In this document: piece by piece, positions 37,855 through 48,024 of the stretch
How the letters are laid out: each line of letters begins with the position of its first letter
How positions within the stretch are numbered: the first letter of the stretch is position 1
Source of the DNA: Nocardia grenadensis NBRC 108939
GTDB lineage: Bacteria > Actinomycetota > Actinomycetes > Mycobacteriales > Mycobacteriaceae
NCBI RefSeq assembly: GCF_001613445.1
Contig: NZ_BDCJ01000010.1
Span: 124,001-188,000 of the forward strand
Direction: 5' to 3'
Length of the DNA: 64,000 bases
Notes under the pieces: generated by a model
Seen by the model: the letters and a program-made list of their open reading frames with translations, nothing else
Database searches by the model: none
What the model was told of the DNA's origin: nothing
Program-made: the position numbers and the translations under genes

Positions 37855-39014
37855 CCGATCGTCACCGACCCGCCCACCAGGGCCTTCGCTATCACAGTCC
37901 GCATGATGTCGTTGGTCCCCTCGCCGATCGACATCAGCGGCGCGTCACGGTAATACCGTTCCACATTGAATTCCGTGGAGTAGCCGTAGCCGCCGTGCAC
38001 TCGCATGGCCTCCAGGCTCGCGGTGATCGCGGTTTCGGAGGCGAAGTATTTGGCCATACCCGCCTCGGCGTCCACCCGCGCTCCCGAATCCGCTTTCGAC
38101 GCGGCCCAGTAGGTCATCAGCCGGGCCGCTTGGAGCTGGGTCGCGATATCGGCGAGTTTGAGTTGGATGGCCTGGAATTCGGCGATCGGTTTACCGAAGG
38201 CCTTGCGATCACGCGCGTAGGTGAGCGCGGCATCGTAGGAGGCCTGCGCGATGCCGACGCTGCGGCCGGCGATATTGAGCCGGCCGATCTCCAGGCCGGA
38301 AAGAGCCTGCTGCATACCCCGGCCCTCCACCCCGCCCAGCAGCGTCGACCGGGGCACGGTGACCTCGTCGAGGAATATTTCACACGATTCGGTCCCCTTG
38401 TAGCCGAGTTTGCCGAGATCGCGCGAGACCGTGAAACCCGGTGTGCCGGTATCCACCAGCAGGATGCTCATCCCCTTGTGCGCCGGTGTGGCGGTGGGAT
38501 CGGTTTTCACCAGCACGGGCAGCACATCGGCGTGCCGGGCATTGGTGATCCAGGTCTTGGTGCCGCGGATGATGTAGTCGTCACCGGATTTCGTCGCGGT
38601 GGTGGCGATGCCCTGCAGGTCGGTACCCGCGCCGGGTTCGGTCAGCCCGATTCCGGTACGGCATTCCCCGGATGCCAGCCGGGGCAGCCACTGCTGCTTC
38701 TGCTCGGGGGTGCCGTGCCGGGCGATCATCCAGCAGGCCAGGTTGTGGCTGCCCAGGATTCCGGCGATGCCCATCCAGCCGCGGGCCAGCTCTTCGTACA
38801 CCAGGGTGAACGAGACCATATCGAGTTCGAGTCCGCCGTACTCCTCCGGAGTGGTGATACCGAACAGGCCCATCTCGCGCAGGCGGGCGACGATCTCGGT
38901 GGGATAGCGGCCGGAGCGCTCCCATTCGTTGGCAACCGGGATGATCTCCTTGTCGACGAGCTGCCGCAGCGCGGCGCGGAAGGCTTGCTGGTCCTCGGTG
39001 AAGCTGAAATCCAT
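37851..39014 (-). CDS. acyl-CoA dehydrogenase
   Basis: The 387-residue flavoprotein has typical acyl-CoA dehydrogenase marks: DFSFTEDQQAFRAAL, TGIGLTEPGAGTDLQGIATTA, TWITNARHADVL, GIAQASYDAALTYARDRKAFGKPIAEFQ for FAD contacts, and MRVHGGYGYSTEFNVERYYRDAPLMSIGEGTNDI with the catalytic Glu near the C-terminus. Length and the IGEGT motif fit short-chain or branched-chain enzymes rather than long-chain ones. It overlaps the lyase gene and follows the MmgE/PrpD gene by 40 nt, so it would introduce the double bond hydrated by MaoC. Confidence 0.93.
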   Translation of the reverse strand: MDFSFTEDQQAFRAALRQLVDKEIIPVANEWERSGRYPTEIVARLREMGLFGITTPEEYGGLELDMVSFTLVYEELARGWMGIAGILGSHNLACWMIARHGTPEQKQQWLPRLASGECRTGIGLTEPGAGTDLQGIATTATKSGDDYIIRGTKTWITNARHADVLPVLVKTDPTATPAHKGMSILLVDTGTPGFTVSRDLGKLGYKGTESCEIFLDEVTVPRSTLLGGVEGRGMQQALSGLEIGRLNIAGRSVGIAQASYDAALTYARDRKAFGKPIAEFQAIQLKLADIATQLQAARLMTYWAASKADSGARVDAEAGMAKYFASETAITASLEAMRVHGGYGYSTEFNVERYYRDAPLMSIGEGTNDIMRTVIAKALVGGSVTIG

Positions 39015-39054
39015 GCGTGGGATCCGTTCTGGTCGGGTGACAGCGCCGGGCGGG

Positions 39055-40434
39055 TCACAACCGTTGGTGATCGGGGATGAGTTCGGCCGCGAGCCCGGTC
39101 ACCGCGGCCACCGATTCGGTCTCCCACAGGTGGAACACCGTATGCGCCAGAGACTCCGCGGACGGACCACCGCCGGTGTTCGCGAGGAACTTCGCGCGCA
39201 CCGCGGCGTCGTCCATCGGCCGGGCGGATGTGCCGCGGCTGGCGGGCACCCGGCCGGTGACGGTCGTTCCGTCGTCGAGGGTGAGGACCGCGTGTCCCGC
39301 AGCGTCGGCCGCGGGACGGGCATCGGGGACCGTGGTGGCTGCCACCCGGGCCGCAGTGGCCGCGACCTCGGGCCGGGCGATAGAGGACGCGGCGTAGGTA
39401 TCGACGGTGATCCGGCGATCGTGGATCAGCGCGGCCACACTCCAGGGCAGATCGAACTTCGCCTCGTAGGGGCTGCGCGGGCGGCGACGGCCGGTATCGG
39501 GTCCGCAGACGATCGCGGCGCTGTCCGGGTGCACATCCACCGCGATCGAGGTCACCCGCTCCGGTGGCATCGCCGCGGTGTCCAGCGCGGCGGCGACCGC
39601 GTCGAGGGCGGCGTGCATGAGCTGGCAGCTCGGATAGGGCTTGATTCCGATGGACGCGCATTCCCAGCGTTCGCCGAGGTCACCGAGAATCTCGTCGGCG
39701 TCCGCGGCGCGACCGGCGAGTGTGCGGTAGAGGCCGCGCCGGCCCTCGAGTACCGAATCCGGGCCGACCGCGCCGGCCACCGCGAGCCGGGCGGCCAGCA
39801 CGCCGTTGAGACCCGCGCTGCCCGGATGCAGGGTTTTGGTATTCGCGCCGGTATCCAGGAATTCGAGCAGCCCGCCGGACGAGGACGCGGCGATCCCGAT
39901 GGCATCGGCCACCGTCGCCGCCGCCCCCTGGTATAGCAGGGTCGCGGCGACCGCGGCGGCCGGCGGACCCACCACTGCGGTCGCGTGCAGACCCCGGGAG
40001 TGGAAGCCGTGCGGTGCGGCGGCGCCCAGCCGACACGCCACCTCCAGCCCGGCGACCAGTGCCGTCACCGCCTCCGCACCGCCGGCCCCGGTCTCCTCCG
40101 CCACCGCGAGAACCGCCGGTGCGACCACGGTCGTGGGGTGTACCAGGGCGCCCGCGTGGGTGTCGTCGAAGTCGAGGACGTGCATGAGTACACCGTTGGC
40201 AAAGGTCGCCGCGGGCGCCGAGAGGGCCGCGGTATCGCCGAGCGGATGGGCCTGCGGTGGCCCGCCCAGTCCACGGGCCACGGGCAGGGCGGGCCCGGCC
40301 TGGCCGAGCCGGCGCGCAGCGATGGCATTACCGACACCGTCGAGTAGATGCCGCTGCGCGGCGGCGCGGACGTACTCCGGAATCGAGTCGATGGTCAGCG
40401 ATCGTACCCAGGCCGCGAGATCGGCGGCGATCAC
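39055..40434 (-). CDS. MmgE/PrpD family protein
   Basis: The 459-residue protein belongs to the family of 2-methylcitrate dehydratase, iminodisuccinate epimerase and cis-aconitate decarboxylase. Visible marks are HLLDGVGNAIAARRLG, DFDDTHAGALVHPTTVVAPAVLAVAEE, GFHSRGLHATAVVGPPAAAVAA, KTLHPGSAGLNGVLAARLA and KPYPSCQLMHAALDA. The activity cannot be named from sequence. GTG start overlaps the CoA-transferase stop (GTGA). In this operon it may dehydrate, epimerise or decarboxylate a dicarboxylic acid before or after CoA activation. Confidence 0.88.
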   Translation of the reverse strand: MIAADLAAWVRSLTIDSIPEYVRAAAQRHLLDGVGNAIAARRLGQAGPALPVARGLGGPPQAHPLGDTAALSAPAATFANGVLMHVLDFDDTHAGALVHPTTVVAPAVLAVAEETGAGGAEAVTALVAGLEVACRLGAAAPHGFHSRGLHATAVVGPPAAAVAATLLYQGAAATVADAIGIAASSSGGLLEFLDTGANTKTLHPGSAGLNGVLAARLAVAGAVGPDSVLEGRRGLYRTLAGRAADADEILGDLGERWECASIGIKPYPSCQLMHAALDAVAAALDTAAMPPERVTSIAVDVHPDSAAIVCGPDTGRRRPRSPYEAKFDLPWSVAALIHDRRITVDTYAASSIARPEVAATAARVAATTVPDARPAADAAGHAVLTLDDGTTVTGRVPASRGTSARPMDDAAVRAKFLANTGGGPSAESLAHTVFHLWETESVAAVTGLAAELIPDHQRL

Positions 40435-41642
40435 GGCCGACTCCCACCGGAAGCGGAACCGAACGCGCCCGCCGCGACGAGTTCGCGGACGGTATCGGCG
40501 CTGTAACCCAGCCCCGTCATCACACTGTCGAAACTCTCGTTACGTTTCGGGGCGCGCCGATGGCCGGCCGGTTCACCGAATCGCACCGGCGACACGACCT
40601 GGCGGACCTCACCCCACACGTCGTGTTCGGTGCTGGCGATCAGGCCGCGAGCGAGAGTGTGCTCCTCGGTGAGGGCCTGGGCGACATCGTTGATCGGCCC
40701 GGTGGGCACGCCTGCCGCAACCAACAGCCCGGTCCAGTGCTCGACGGTGTCCTCGCGGAAACGCTTCTCCAGTAGCGGGATCAGTTCGTCCTTGTGGACC
40801 CCGCGGGCCGCGAAATCGGTGAACCGGGGATCGGTGAGCAACTCCGGCATTCCGATTGCCTCGGCCAACCGGACCCAGAACTTCTCCTTCGCACAGCCGA
40901 CCACGAACCACCCGTCGGATGCCTCGAACGCCTGGAAGGGCACCAGTGACGGATGCGCCGAATTCTTCGTCCGGCCGGGTGTGTAGCCGGCGTTGAGGTG
41001 CCAGGTGGCCGGGTAGGTGAGCATGGAGATGGCCGTGTCGTACAGCGAGACATCGCAATCGCCGCCGACCCCGTCGCGGCGTGCGGCGTGCAGTCCGGCC
41101 ATCAGGCTCAGTGCCGCGACGAAGCCGCCACAGTAATCGACCAGCGACAGACCGGATTTGGTGGGTGGGCCGTCCGGATCACCGGTGAGGCTCATCCAGC
41201 CCGCCAGGCCCTGCAGAATGTAGTCGTAGCCCGGCTGTTTCGCCCGCGGACCGGTCATCCCGAACCCGGTGAGACTGCAGCAGACGATGGCCGGGTTCAG
41301 GTGGGACAGATCGGCGTAGGTGATCCCGATCTTGGCGGGGACGTCGCCGCGCAGGTTGGAGTACACCGCGTCACTGGTCCGCACCAGGTCCTCGAAAACC
41401 TTGCGGCCGGCCGGCTTGCCGAGATCCAGCGACAGGCTGCGCTTGTTGCGGTTGAAGGTTTCGTAGAACAGCGAATCCTCCCCCTGCGCGTAGGGCGGGA
41501 CGTAACGGCCGACGTCACCCCCGGAGCCCGGCTCCTCGATCTTCAGTACATCCGCGCCGAGGTCGGCCAGATGCACACTGCCGAACGGACCGGCTCCGTA
41601 CTGTTCGACGGCGATGATGCGCACATCCTCGAGCGGCCTCAT
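40431..41642 (-). CDS. class III CoA-transferase (CaiB/BaiF)
   Basis: The 403-residue protein starts with RPLEDVRIIAVEQYGAGPFGSVHLADLGADVLKIE, continues with NRNKRSLSLDL, and has the region QPGYDYILQGLAGWMSLTG that holds the catalytic Asp forming the anhydride and CoA thioester intermediates. VVGCAKEKFWVRLAEAIGMPEL and GVPTGPINDVAQAL are also typical. It would move CoA from a donor such as succinyl-CoA to the pathway acid. ATG at 41642 overlaps the MaoC stop (ATGA); the longer open frame upstream is inside the MaoC gene. Confidence 0.93.
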   Translation of the reverse strand: MRPLEDVRIIAVEQYGAGPFGSVHLADLGADVLKIEEPGSGGDVGRYVPPYAQGEDSLFYETFNRNKRSLSLDLGKPAGRKVFEDLVRTSDAVYSNLRGDVPAKIGITYADLSHLNPAIVCCSLTGFGMTGPRAKQPGYDYILQGLAGWMSLTGDPDGPPTKSGLSLVDYCGGFVAALSLMAGLHAARRDGVGGDCDVSLYDTAISMLTYPATWHLNAGYTPGRTKNSAHPSLVPFQAFEASDGWFVVGCAKEKFWVRLAEAIGMPELLTDPRFTDFAARGVHKDELIPLLEKRFREDTVEHWTGLLVAAGVPTGPINDVAQALTEEHTLARGLIASTEHDVWGEVRQVVSPVRFGEPAGHRRAPKRNESFDSVMTGLGYSADTVRELVAAGAFGSASGGSRP

Positions 41643-42199
41643 CGGCTCGCCACCTCCTCGGCCGCGCCGGATACCAGATCGTGCAGCGGGGCCGCTTTGA
41701 CCTCGGGAAAGTAGTTCTGGCCGATACCGCTCTCCCGGGTGGCCACCATGACCGAACGCCGCCACGAGATCACCACCTCGCCGTCCTGGTTCACCCCACG
41801 GGTCACCATGGACACGATTCCCGCGTATGGGCGCGACTGCGAGCGGCGCAGACCGGTGCACACACTCTCGGCGTAGATGGTGTCACCCACATAGACCGGA
41901 TGACTGAGCTGCACATCGGTGAACTCGAGGTTGGCCACCGCGTTCTGACTCATATCGATCACCGACAGCCCCAGGACCAGGGCGATGGTCAGACCCGAGT
42001 TGACGATGACCTTGCCGTCGGTCACCGGATTCGTCCGCGCGAGGTGTTCGTTGAAGTGGTTCTGATTCGTATTCATCGACAGGCAGGTGATCCACGCGTT
42101 GTCGGTTTCGGTGATCGTGCGTCCCATCGGGTGCTGATACACGTCGCCCACGACGTAGTCCTCGAAGAAACGCCCGAGGGTGGCGGGGTGGGTTGTCAA
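41639..42199 (-). CDS. MaoC family hydratase, mesaconyl-CoA hydratase-like
   Basis: The 186-residue hot-dog protein resembles the MaoC-type hydratases acting on unsaturated dicarboxylyl-CoA: GRFFEDYVVGDVYQHPMGRTITETDN, MNTNQNHFNEHLARTNP with the catalytic-type His, VIVNSGLTIALVLGLSVIDMSQNAVANL, and PVYVGDTIYAES. The start is TTG at 42199 behind a strong GAGGAGG. It heads the minus-strand catabolic operon, driven by the promoter with the central palindrome. It would hydrate the enoyl-CoA made by the dehydrogenase. Confidence 0.88.
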   Translation of the reverse strand: MTTHPATLGRFFEDYVVGDVYQHPMGRTITETDNAWITCLSMNTNQNHFNEHLARTNPVTDGKVIVNSGLTIALVLGLSVIDMSQNAVANLEFTDVQLSHPVYVGDTIYAESVCTGLRRSQSRPYAGIVSMVTRGVNQDGEVVISWRRSVMVATRESGIGQNYFPEVKAAPLHDLVSGAAEEVASR

Positions 42200-42448
42200 T
42201 GGTCCTCCTCAGGGGATGCGACGGCACCGGGGTGGAGCGCGGCGTGACACGGACCACCTTAAACATCTGATGTTTAGGACGTCAACAATAGAGACTTCCT
42301 GGATGTTCTTGAGAACTTTTGGCGACTACTAGCCAAATACTCGGATGTATTGCATGATGCCACCAGCGGCCTATGGCTCAGGTCACTGCGCCGGTACGGA
42401 TTCCTCCAGGCACCGCGGTCGTCTGAACAACGGAGAGAGCGAGTTTCG
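42200..42448. other. divergent intergenic region of the catabolic locus
   Basis: This 249-bp spacer is clearly more AT-rich than its surroundings. Besides the MaoC promoter and palindrome (42256-42285) it contains GTTCT-TG-AGAAC and AATAC-N6-GTATT inverted repeats near 42303-42355, possible sites for a second regulator or for plus-strand promoter control. No convincing gene lies within it. Confidence 0.5.
42256..42285 (-). promoter_or_regulatory. MaoC-operon promoter with embedded 17-bp palindrome
   Basis: On the minus strand, -35 TTGACG (42285-42280) and -10 TAAGGT (42261-42256) are 18 bp apart. The spacer holds the perfect palindrome TAAACATC-T-GATGTTTA (42260-42276). A repressor here would block RNA polymerase directly. 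The GntR/FadR-type gene at the end of the operon is the natural candidate. Confidence 0.75.
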
Positions 42449-44527
42449 ATGAAACGAATCGGAGTGGATGTCGGCGGTACGTTCACCGACCTGGTCCTGT
42501 GGGACGACGACGGGACGGTGACCGTACACAAGACACCCTCGACGAACCACGACCCGTCGATCGGCACCATGGACGGGATCGATGTGCTCGCCGAGCGCGC
42601 CGGTATCTCGGTCGCCGAGATCGAGATGTTCTTCCACGGCACCACCGTGGCGACCAATATCGTGCTCGAACACAACGGTAGCGACGTCGGCATGATCACC
42701 ACCGAGGGTTTCCGGGACCTGCTGCACATCGGGCGCAAGAAGCGTCCGCTCAACTACTCCAACTATCAGGACCTGCCGTGGCAGAAATGGCAGCTGGTGC
42801 CGCGCCGCAACCGGCGCACGGTGCCCGAGCGGATGGACGCCGCGGGCACGGTCCTGACACCGCTCGACGAGGACGCGGTACGGCAGGAGGTGCGGTTACT
42901 GCGCGAACGCGGTGTCGCCGCGATCGCGGTGGCGTTCCTGCACGCCTACCGCAACCCGGCGCACGAACGCCGAGTCCGCGAGATCATCATGGAGGAATAC
43001 CCCGGCGTCTTCATCTCGCTCTCCAGCGACGTCGCCTCGCAATACCGGGAGTACGAACGTTTCTCGACCACGGCCCTCAACGCCTTCGTCGGCCCCAAAA
43101 CCTCCCGCTACATCGAGAATCTGGCCGGTAAGGCCAAGGCCGCGCAGGTGGGCGACGATGTGCATCTCATGACCTCCGCGGGTGGTCTGGTCACCTCACG
43201 CAGCGCGACCGAGATCCCGGTATCGCTGCTCACCAGCGGCGTGGTCGCCGGACTACTGGGTGGCTGCGCGATCGGCAAGGCCTCGGGATACCCCAGCGTC
43301 ATCACCCTCGATGTCGGCGGCACCTCCGCGGATATCGGCGTCGCGCCCGATGGACAGTTGCGGATGAAACACCTGCTCGACACCCGTATCGGTGACTACC
43401 ACGCGATGGTGCCCATGGCCGAGGTCGACACCATCGGCGCCGGCGGCGGATCCATCGCCGCCATCGACGAGGGCGGGATGTTCCGGGTCGGGCCACGTAG
43501 CGCGGGCGCCGTCCCCGGGCCGGCCTGCTACGGCCGCGGCGGAACGGAACCGACCTCCACCGACGCGATGGTGGTCATGGGGTGGCTGCGCGAGGACAGC
43601 TTCCTGTCGGGTTCGATGCGGGTGAAACCGGAGCTGGCCGCGACGGCGGTGCAAACCCATATCGCCGATAAGCTCGGCGCGGACCTCGAACATGCCGCCA
43701 TGGGGATCTTCCAGATCCTCGCGCATTCGATGACCGAGGCGATCTCGCTGCACTCGGTCCGCAAAGGCTACGACCCACGGGAGTTCTCACTCGTCGCCGA
43801 GGGCGGCGCCGGCCCGCTGTTCGCCTGGCAGATCGCCGAACACCTCGGTATCCCGCGGGTCATCGTCCCGGGCCATCCGGGCATCACGTCGGCGGTCGGG
43901 CTGTTGACCACCGATATCCGCTACGAAGTGCCGACCACGGTGTGGACCTCCTCGGCCGAACCGGATCTCGACCTGCTCCGGCGTGAGATGGACCGGCTGG
44001 CGGCGGAAGCGGTCGCCCAGTTACGCGCCGACGGTATCGCCGAAGAGAACATCTCGCTCGAGCGCAGCGTCGACTGCCGCTATGTCGGGCAGGGCTACGA
44101 ACTGCGGGTACCGGCCCCGGACGGCGAGATCACCGCCGAATGGGTGGCCCGCACCGCGGCCGTCTTCCACGAGGCCCACGGCCGGACCTACTCCCAGCGG
44201 TTCGATGACAAACCGGTGCAGCTGGTGAATATCCGGGTCACCGGGGTCGGCGCGGTGGAGCACATCCGGATCGCGGAAATCGAACAGGGCACCGCCGATG
44301 CCACCGCGGCCCTGCAGTCCACCACCCGGGCGCTGTTCTGGAAGAACGGCTCCACCGATCCGGAATGGGTGGACACCCCCATCTACGACCGCGAACTGCT
44401 GAAAGCCGGCAACACCTTCGCGGGCCCGGCCATCGTGCAGCAGTTCGACTCGACCACCATCGTCGGAATCGGGCAGCAGGCCACGGTCGACACCGTCGGA
44501 CACATCATCATCGAGAGGAGCGCCTGA
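42449..44527 (+). CDS. hydantoinase/oxoprolinase subunit A
   Basis: The 692-residue protein has the HyuA ATPase fold: the N-terminal phosphate loop KRIGVDVGGTFTDLVLW, FHGTTVATNIVLEHNGSDVGMITTEGFRDLLHIGR, and the second nucleotide motif ITLDVGGTSADIGV followed by IGAGGGSIAAID. A C-terminal beta-rich domain follows (SVDCRYVGQGYELRV). Family members hydrolyse hydantoins or 5-oxoproline or carboxylate ketones with ATP, together with subunit B. ATG at 42449 has GGAGAGAG about 12 nt upstream. It is transcribed away from the MaoC operon. Confidence 0.93.
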   Translation: MKRIGVDVGGTFTDLVLWDDDGTVTVHKTPSTNHDPSIGTMDGIDVLAERAGISVAEIEMFFHGTTVATNIVLEHNGSDVGMITTEGFRDLLHIGRKKRPLNYSNYQDLPWQKWQLVPRRNRRTVPERMDAAGTVLTPLDEDAVRQEVRLLRERGVAAIAVAFLHAYRNPAHERRVREIIMEEYPGVFISLSSDVASQYREYERFSTTALNAFVGPKTSRYIENLAGKAKAAQVGDDVHLMTSAGGLVTSRSATEIPVSLLTSGVVAGLLGGCAIGKASGYPSVITLDVGGTSADIGVAPDGQLRMKHLLDTRIGDYHAMVPMAEVDTIGAGGGSIAAIDEGGMFRVGPRSAGAVPGPACYGRGGTEPTSTDAMVVMGWLREDSFLSGSMRVKPELAATAVQTHIADKLGADLEHAAMGIFQILAHSMTEAISLHSVRKGYDPREFSLVAEGGAGPLFAWQIAEHLGIPRVIVPGHPGITSAVGLLTTDIRYEVPTTVWTSSAEPDLDLLRREMDRLAAEAVAQLRADGIAEENISLERSVDCRYVGQGYELRVPAPDGEITAEWVARTAAVFHEAHGRTYSQRFDDKPVQLVNIRVTGVGAVEHIRIAEIEQGTADATAALQSTTRALFWKNGSTDPEWVDTPIYDRELLKAGNTFAGPAIVQQFDSTTIVGIGQQATVDTVGHIIIERSA

Positions 44528-44528
44528 T

Positions 44529-46345
44529 ATGGCGAAGAGCCTGATGCCCCGTGAGGGCGTATCGCTGGCAGGCACGGCGACCCGCACCTGGAACACCGTG
44601 GAGGTCGACCCGATCACCCTGCGCGTCATCGGCGGGGCATTGAACTCGATGGCCAAGGAAATGGCCCAGGTCCTCTACCGGATGGCCTATTCGAGCCTGA
44701 TCCGGGAGGCCGAGGACCTCGGCGCCGGCATCTTCGATGTCAACGGCCGCGAACTGTGCGAATCGGATTCCACCCCGATGCACTGCGGGTCGATACCGGC
44801 CTATATCCGCGGTATCAACCGGCGGCTCGCGGGCACCTATCAGGAGGGTGATGTCATCCTGCACAACCACCCGTATCACGGCGCCGCGCATTCGCCCGAC
44901 TACGGCGTGGTCATCCCGATCTTCTGGGAGGGCGTGCACATCGGCTTCGCCGGCTGTACCGGCCACGTCTCCGATGTCGGCGGCAACTTCCCCGGGCTGT
45001 GCATGGACGTGGTCGATGTCTGGGCCGAGGCCAAGCTCATGAACGCGATGAAGATCTACGACTCCGGTGTGCGCAACGAGATGCTGATCCAGCACATTCT
45101 CGACAATGTCCGCACGCCGGAACAGAACCTCGGTGATCTGGAGGCACTCATCGCCTCGGCGCGTATCGGCGAGAAGCGGTTCCGTGAGCTGCTGGGCAAA
45201 TACGGGCTGGACGTGGTGATGAGTGCCGCCGAACGGTGGATGGACTATTCGGAGGAGATGCTGCGCAGCCGCATCCGGGAAATCCCCGACGGCAGCTATG
45301 AGGCACCGATCGGTTACCTCGACGACGACGGGAAGAATCGCGACACCCCCCTCGAGGTGCGGGTCCGCGTCCAGGTCGACGGCGAGGACGTACTCATCGA
45401 CCTGACCGGGTCCAACGATCAGGTACCCACCGCGTTCAATGTCCCGTTCGAGGGGTCGGTGCTGCCGGTGGCGGTGAGCGCCATCCGGACCATCCTGCTC
45501 GACGAGGAACTCACCGAGGAGTTCGTGCCGCAGAACGACGGCTGCTTCCGTCCGGTCCGCGCGTACGCACCCGAAGGCAGTATCTTCAACCCGAACTTCC
45601 CGGCCTCCTGTTTTGCGCGCTTCTCGCAGGTCAACCGGGTGTTCGACTCGATCAACCTGGCGCTGGCGCCGGTGGTGCCGCATAACGCGATCGCCGGCTC
45701 GTCGGCGGCGCTGTGTGCCATCGCCTACTCGGGGCTGGCCGCGGACGGCGAATCGTACTGGGTCTATATCGAGATCAACGAGGGCTCCTACGGCGCACGC
45801 AACGGTAAGGACGGTATGGACGCCGTCGATTCGCTGATGGCCAACACCCGCAACAATCCCATCGAGGAAACCGAACTCAATCACGCCATGCGCGCCGAGC
45901 GCTACGAACTGCGCGGCGAGTCCCCGGCACCGGGACAGTGGCGCGGCGGAATCGGCAGTGTGCGGACCTGGCTCATGCAGACCGACACCTACTTCGGTTC
46001 CGAGGCCGACAATCGCAACGACGCGCCGGCCGGCGCCCTCGGCGGGTCCGCCGGTGTATCCGGCTCGTTCATCCGCAATCCGGGCACGCCGGAGGAAGAG
46101 GTGCTGTTCTCGAAGGTCACCCAGGAGGTGATCCGGGCCGGGGAGCGGCTGGAGATCAAGATGCCCTCCGGTGGTGGGTTCGGCGATCCATTCCGGCGGG
46201 ACCCGCAGGCAGTGCTCTCCGATGTCTGGGACGAATACCTCACCGCCGAGGAGGCCCGCCGCGACTACGGTGTCGTGATCGATACCGGAACCTGGACCGT
46301 CGACACCGCGGGTACCGAAGCGTTGCGCGCCGCGCGAGTACCGGC

Positions 46346-46349
<4 letters not shown>
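44529..46349 (+). CDS. hydantoinase/oxoprolinase subunit B
   Basis: The 606-residue protein is the HyuB partner of the upstream subunit: DPITLRVIGGALNSMAKEMAQVLYRMAYSSLIREAEDLGAGIFD, GDVILHNHPYHGAAHSPDYGVVIPIF, FAGCTGHVSDVGG and SGGGFGDPFRRDP near the C-terminus. The ATG lies 1 nt after the subunit A stop and GAGAGGAG precedes it. The length is close to other HyuB proteins. It overlaps the amidase gene by 4 nt, giving a three-gene transcript. Confidence 0.93.
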
Positions 46350-47632
<1,283 letters not shown>

Positions 47633-47636
47633 CGCA

Positions 47637-47679
47637 GCCGTCCCGGCCGCGATACCCGATCACGATCGGCCGGGACGGC
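47637..47679 (+). terminator. terminator after the HyuAB-amidase operon
   Basis: A 13-bp perfect stem (47637-47649 and 47667-47679, CCGTCCCGGCCG with its complement) and 17-nt loop begin 4 nt after the amidase stop. It has no T tract. Confidence 0.8.
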
Positions 47680-48024
47680 CACCGACCGGGAATTTCGTTA
47701 CGGCTACACCCGGCCTGCGGCAATTCAGGTGACGCAAGGAAACAAATCGGTAAAGAATACCGCCCCTCCGGATAGAGAAAACGAACATACTTGCTACCAG
47801 TGATCCGCCGGCCGGTCCGGCCCCTGCGGCACTCGGTAGCCGATATTGCCCAGAACCCCCGGTCAGGCCCGTATTCCGATATCCGTAGCCCGTTCACTCG
47901 CGCGCCTACCCGAAAACAATCGTCTATACCCGCGGGACCGGCACCGGACAATATCGACGACACTGAATATATATCTGAAACGCGCTTTCTCGGACCGAAT
48001 ATCCTCCGTCGATATAGTGGCCCC
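47680..48024. other. AT-richer intergenic region
   Basis: About 345 bases before the ArsR-GNAT gene are visibly less GC-rich than the rest of the window, with runs such as CAATTCAGG, GGTAAAGAATACC and GAATATATATC. I see no supported gene. The only clear sites are the promoter and inverted repeat next to the ArsR-GNAT start. The composition may mark a past insertion or a promoter-dense segment. Confidence 0.4.
47999..48018 (+). promoter_or_regulatory. leaderless promoter and inverted repeat of the ArsR-GNAT gene
   Basis: TATAGT (48013-48018) is followed by 6 nt and the ATG at 48025. ATATC (47999-48003) and GATAT (48011-48015) form an inverted repeat with 7-bp spacer that overlaps the -10. This is a plausible ArsR-type autoregulatory operator. 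Confidence 0.6.
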
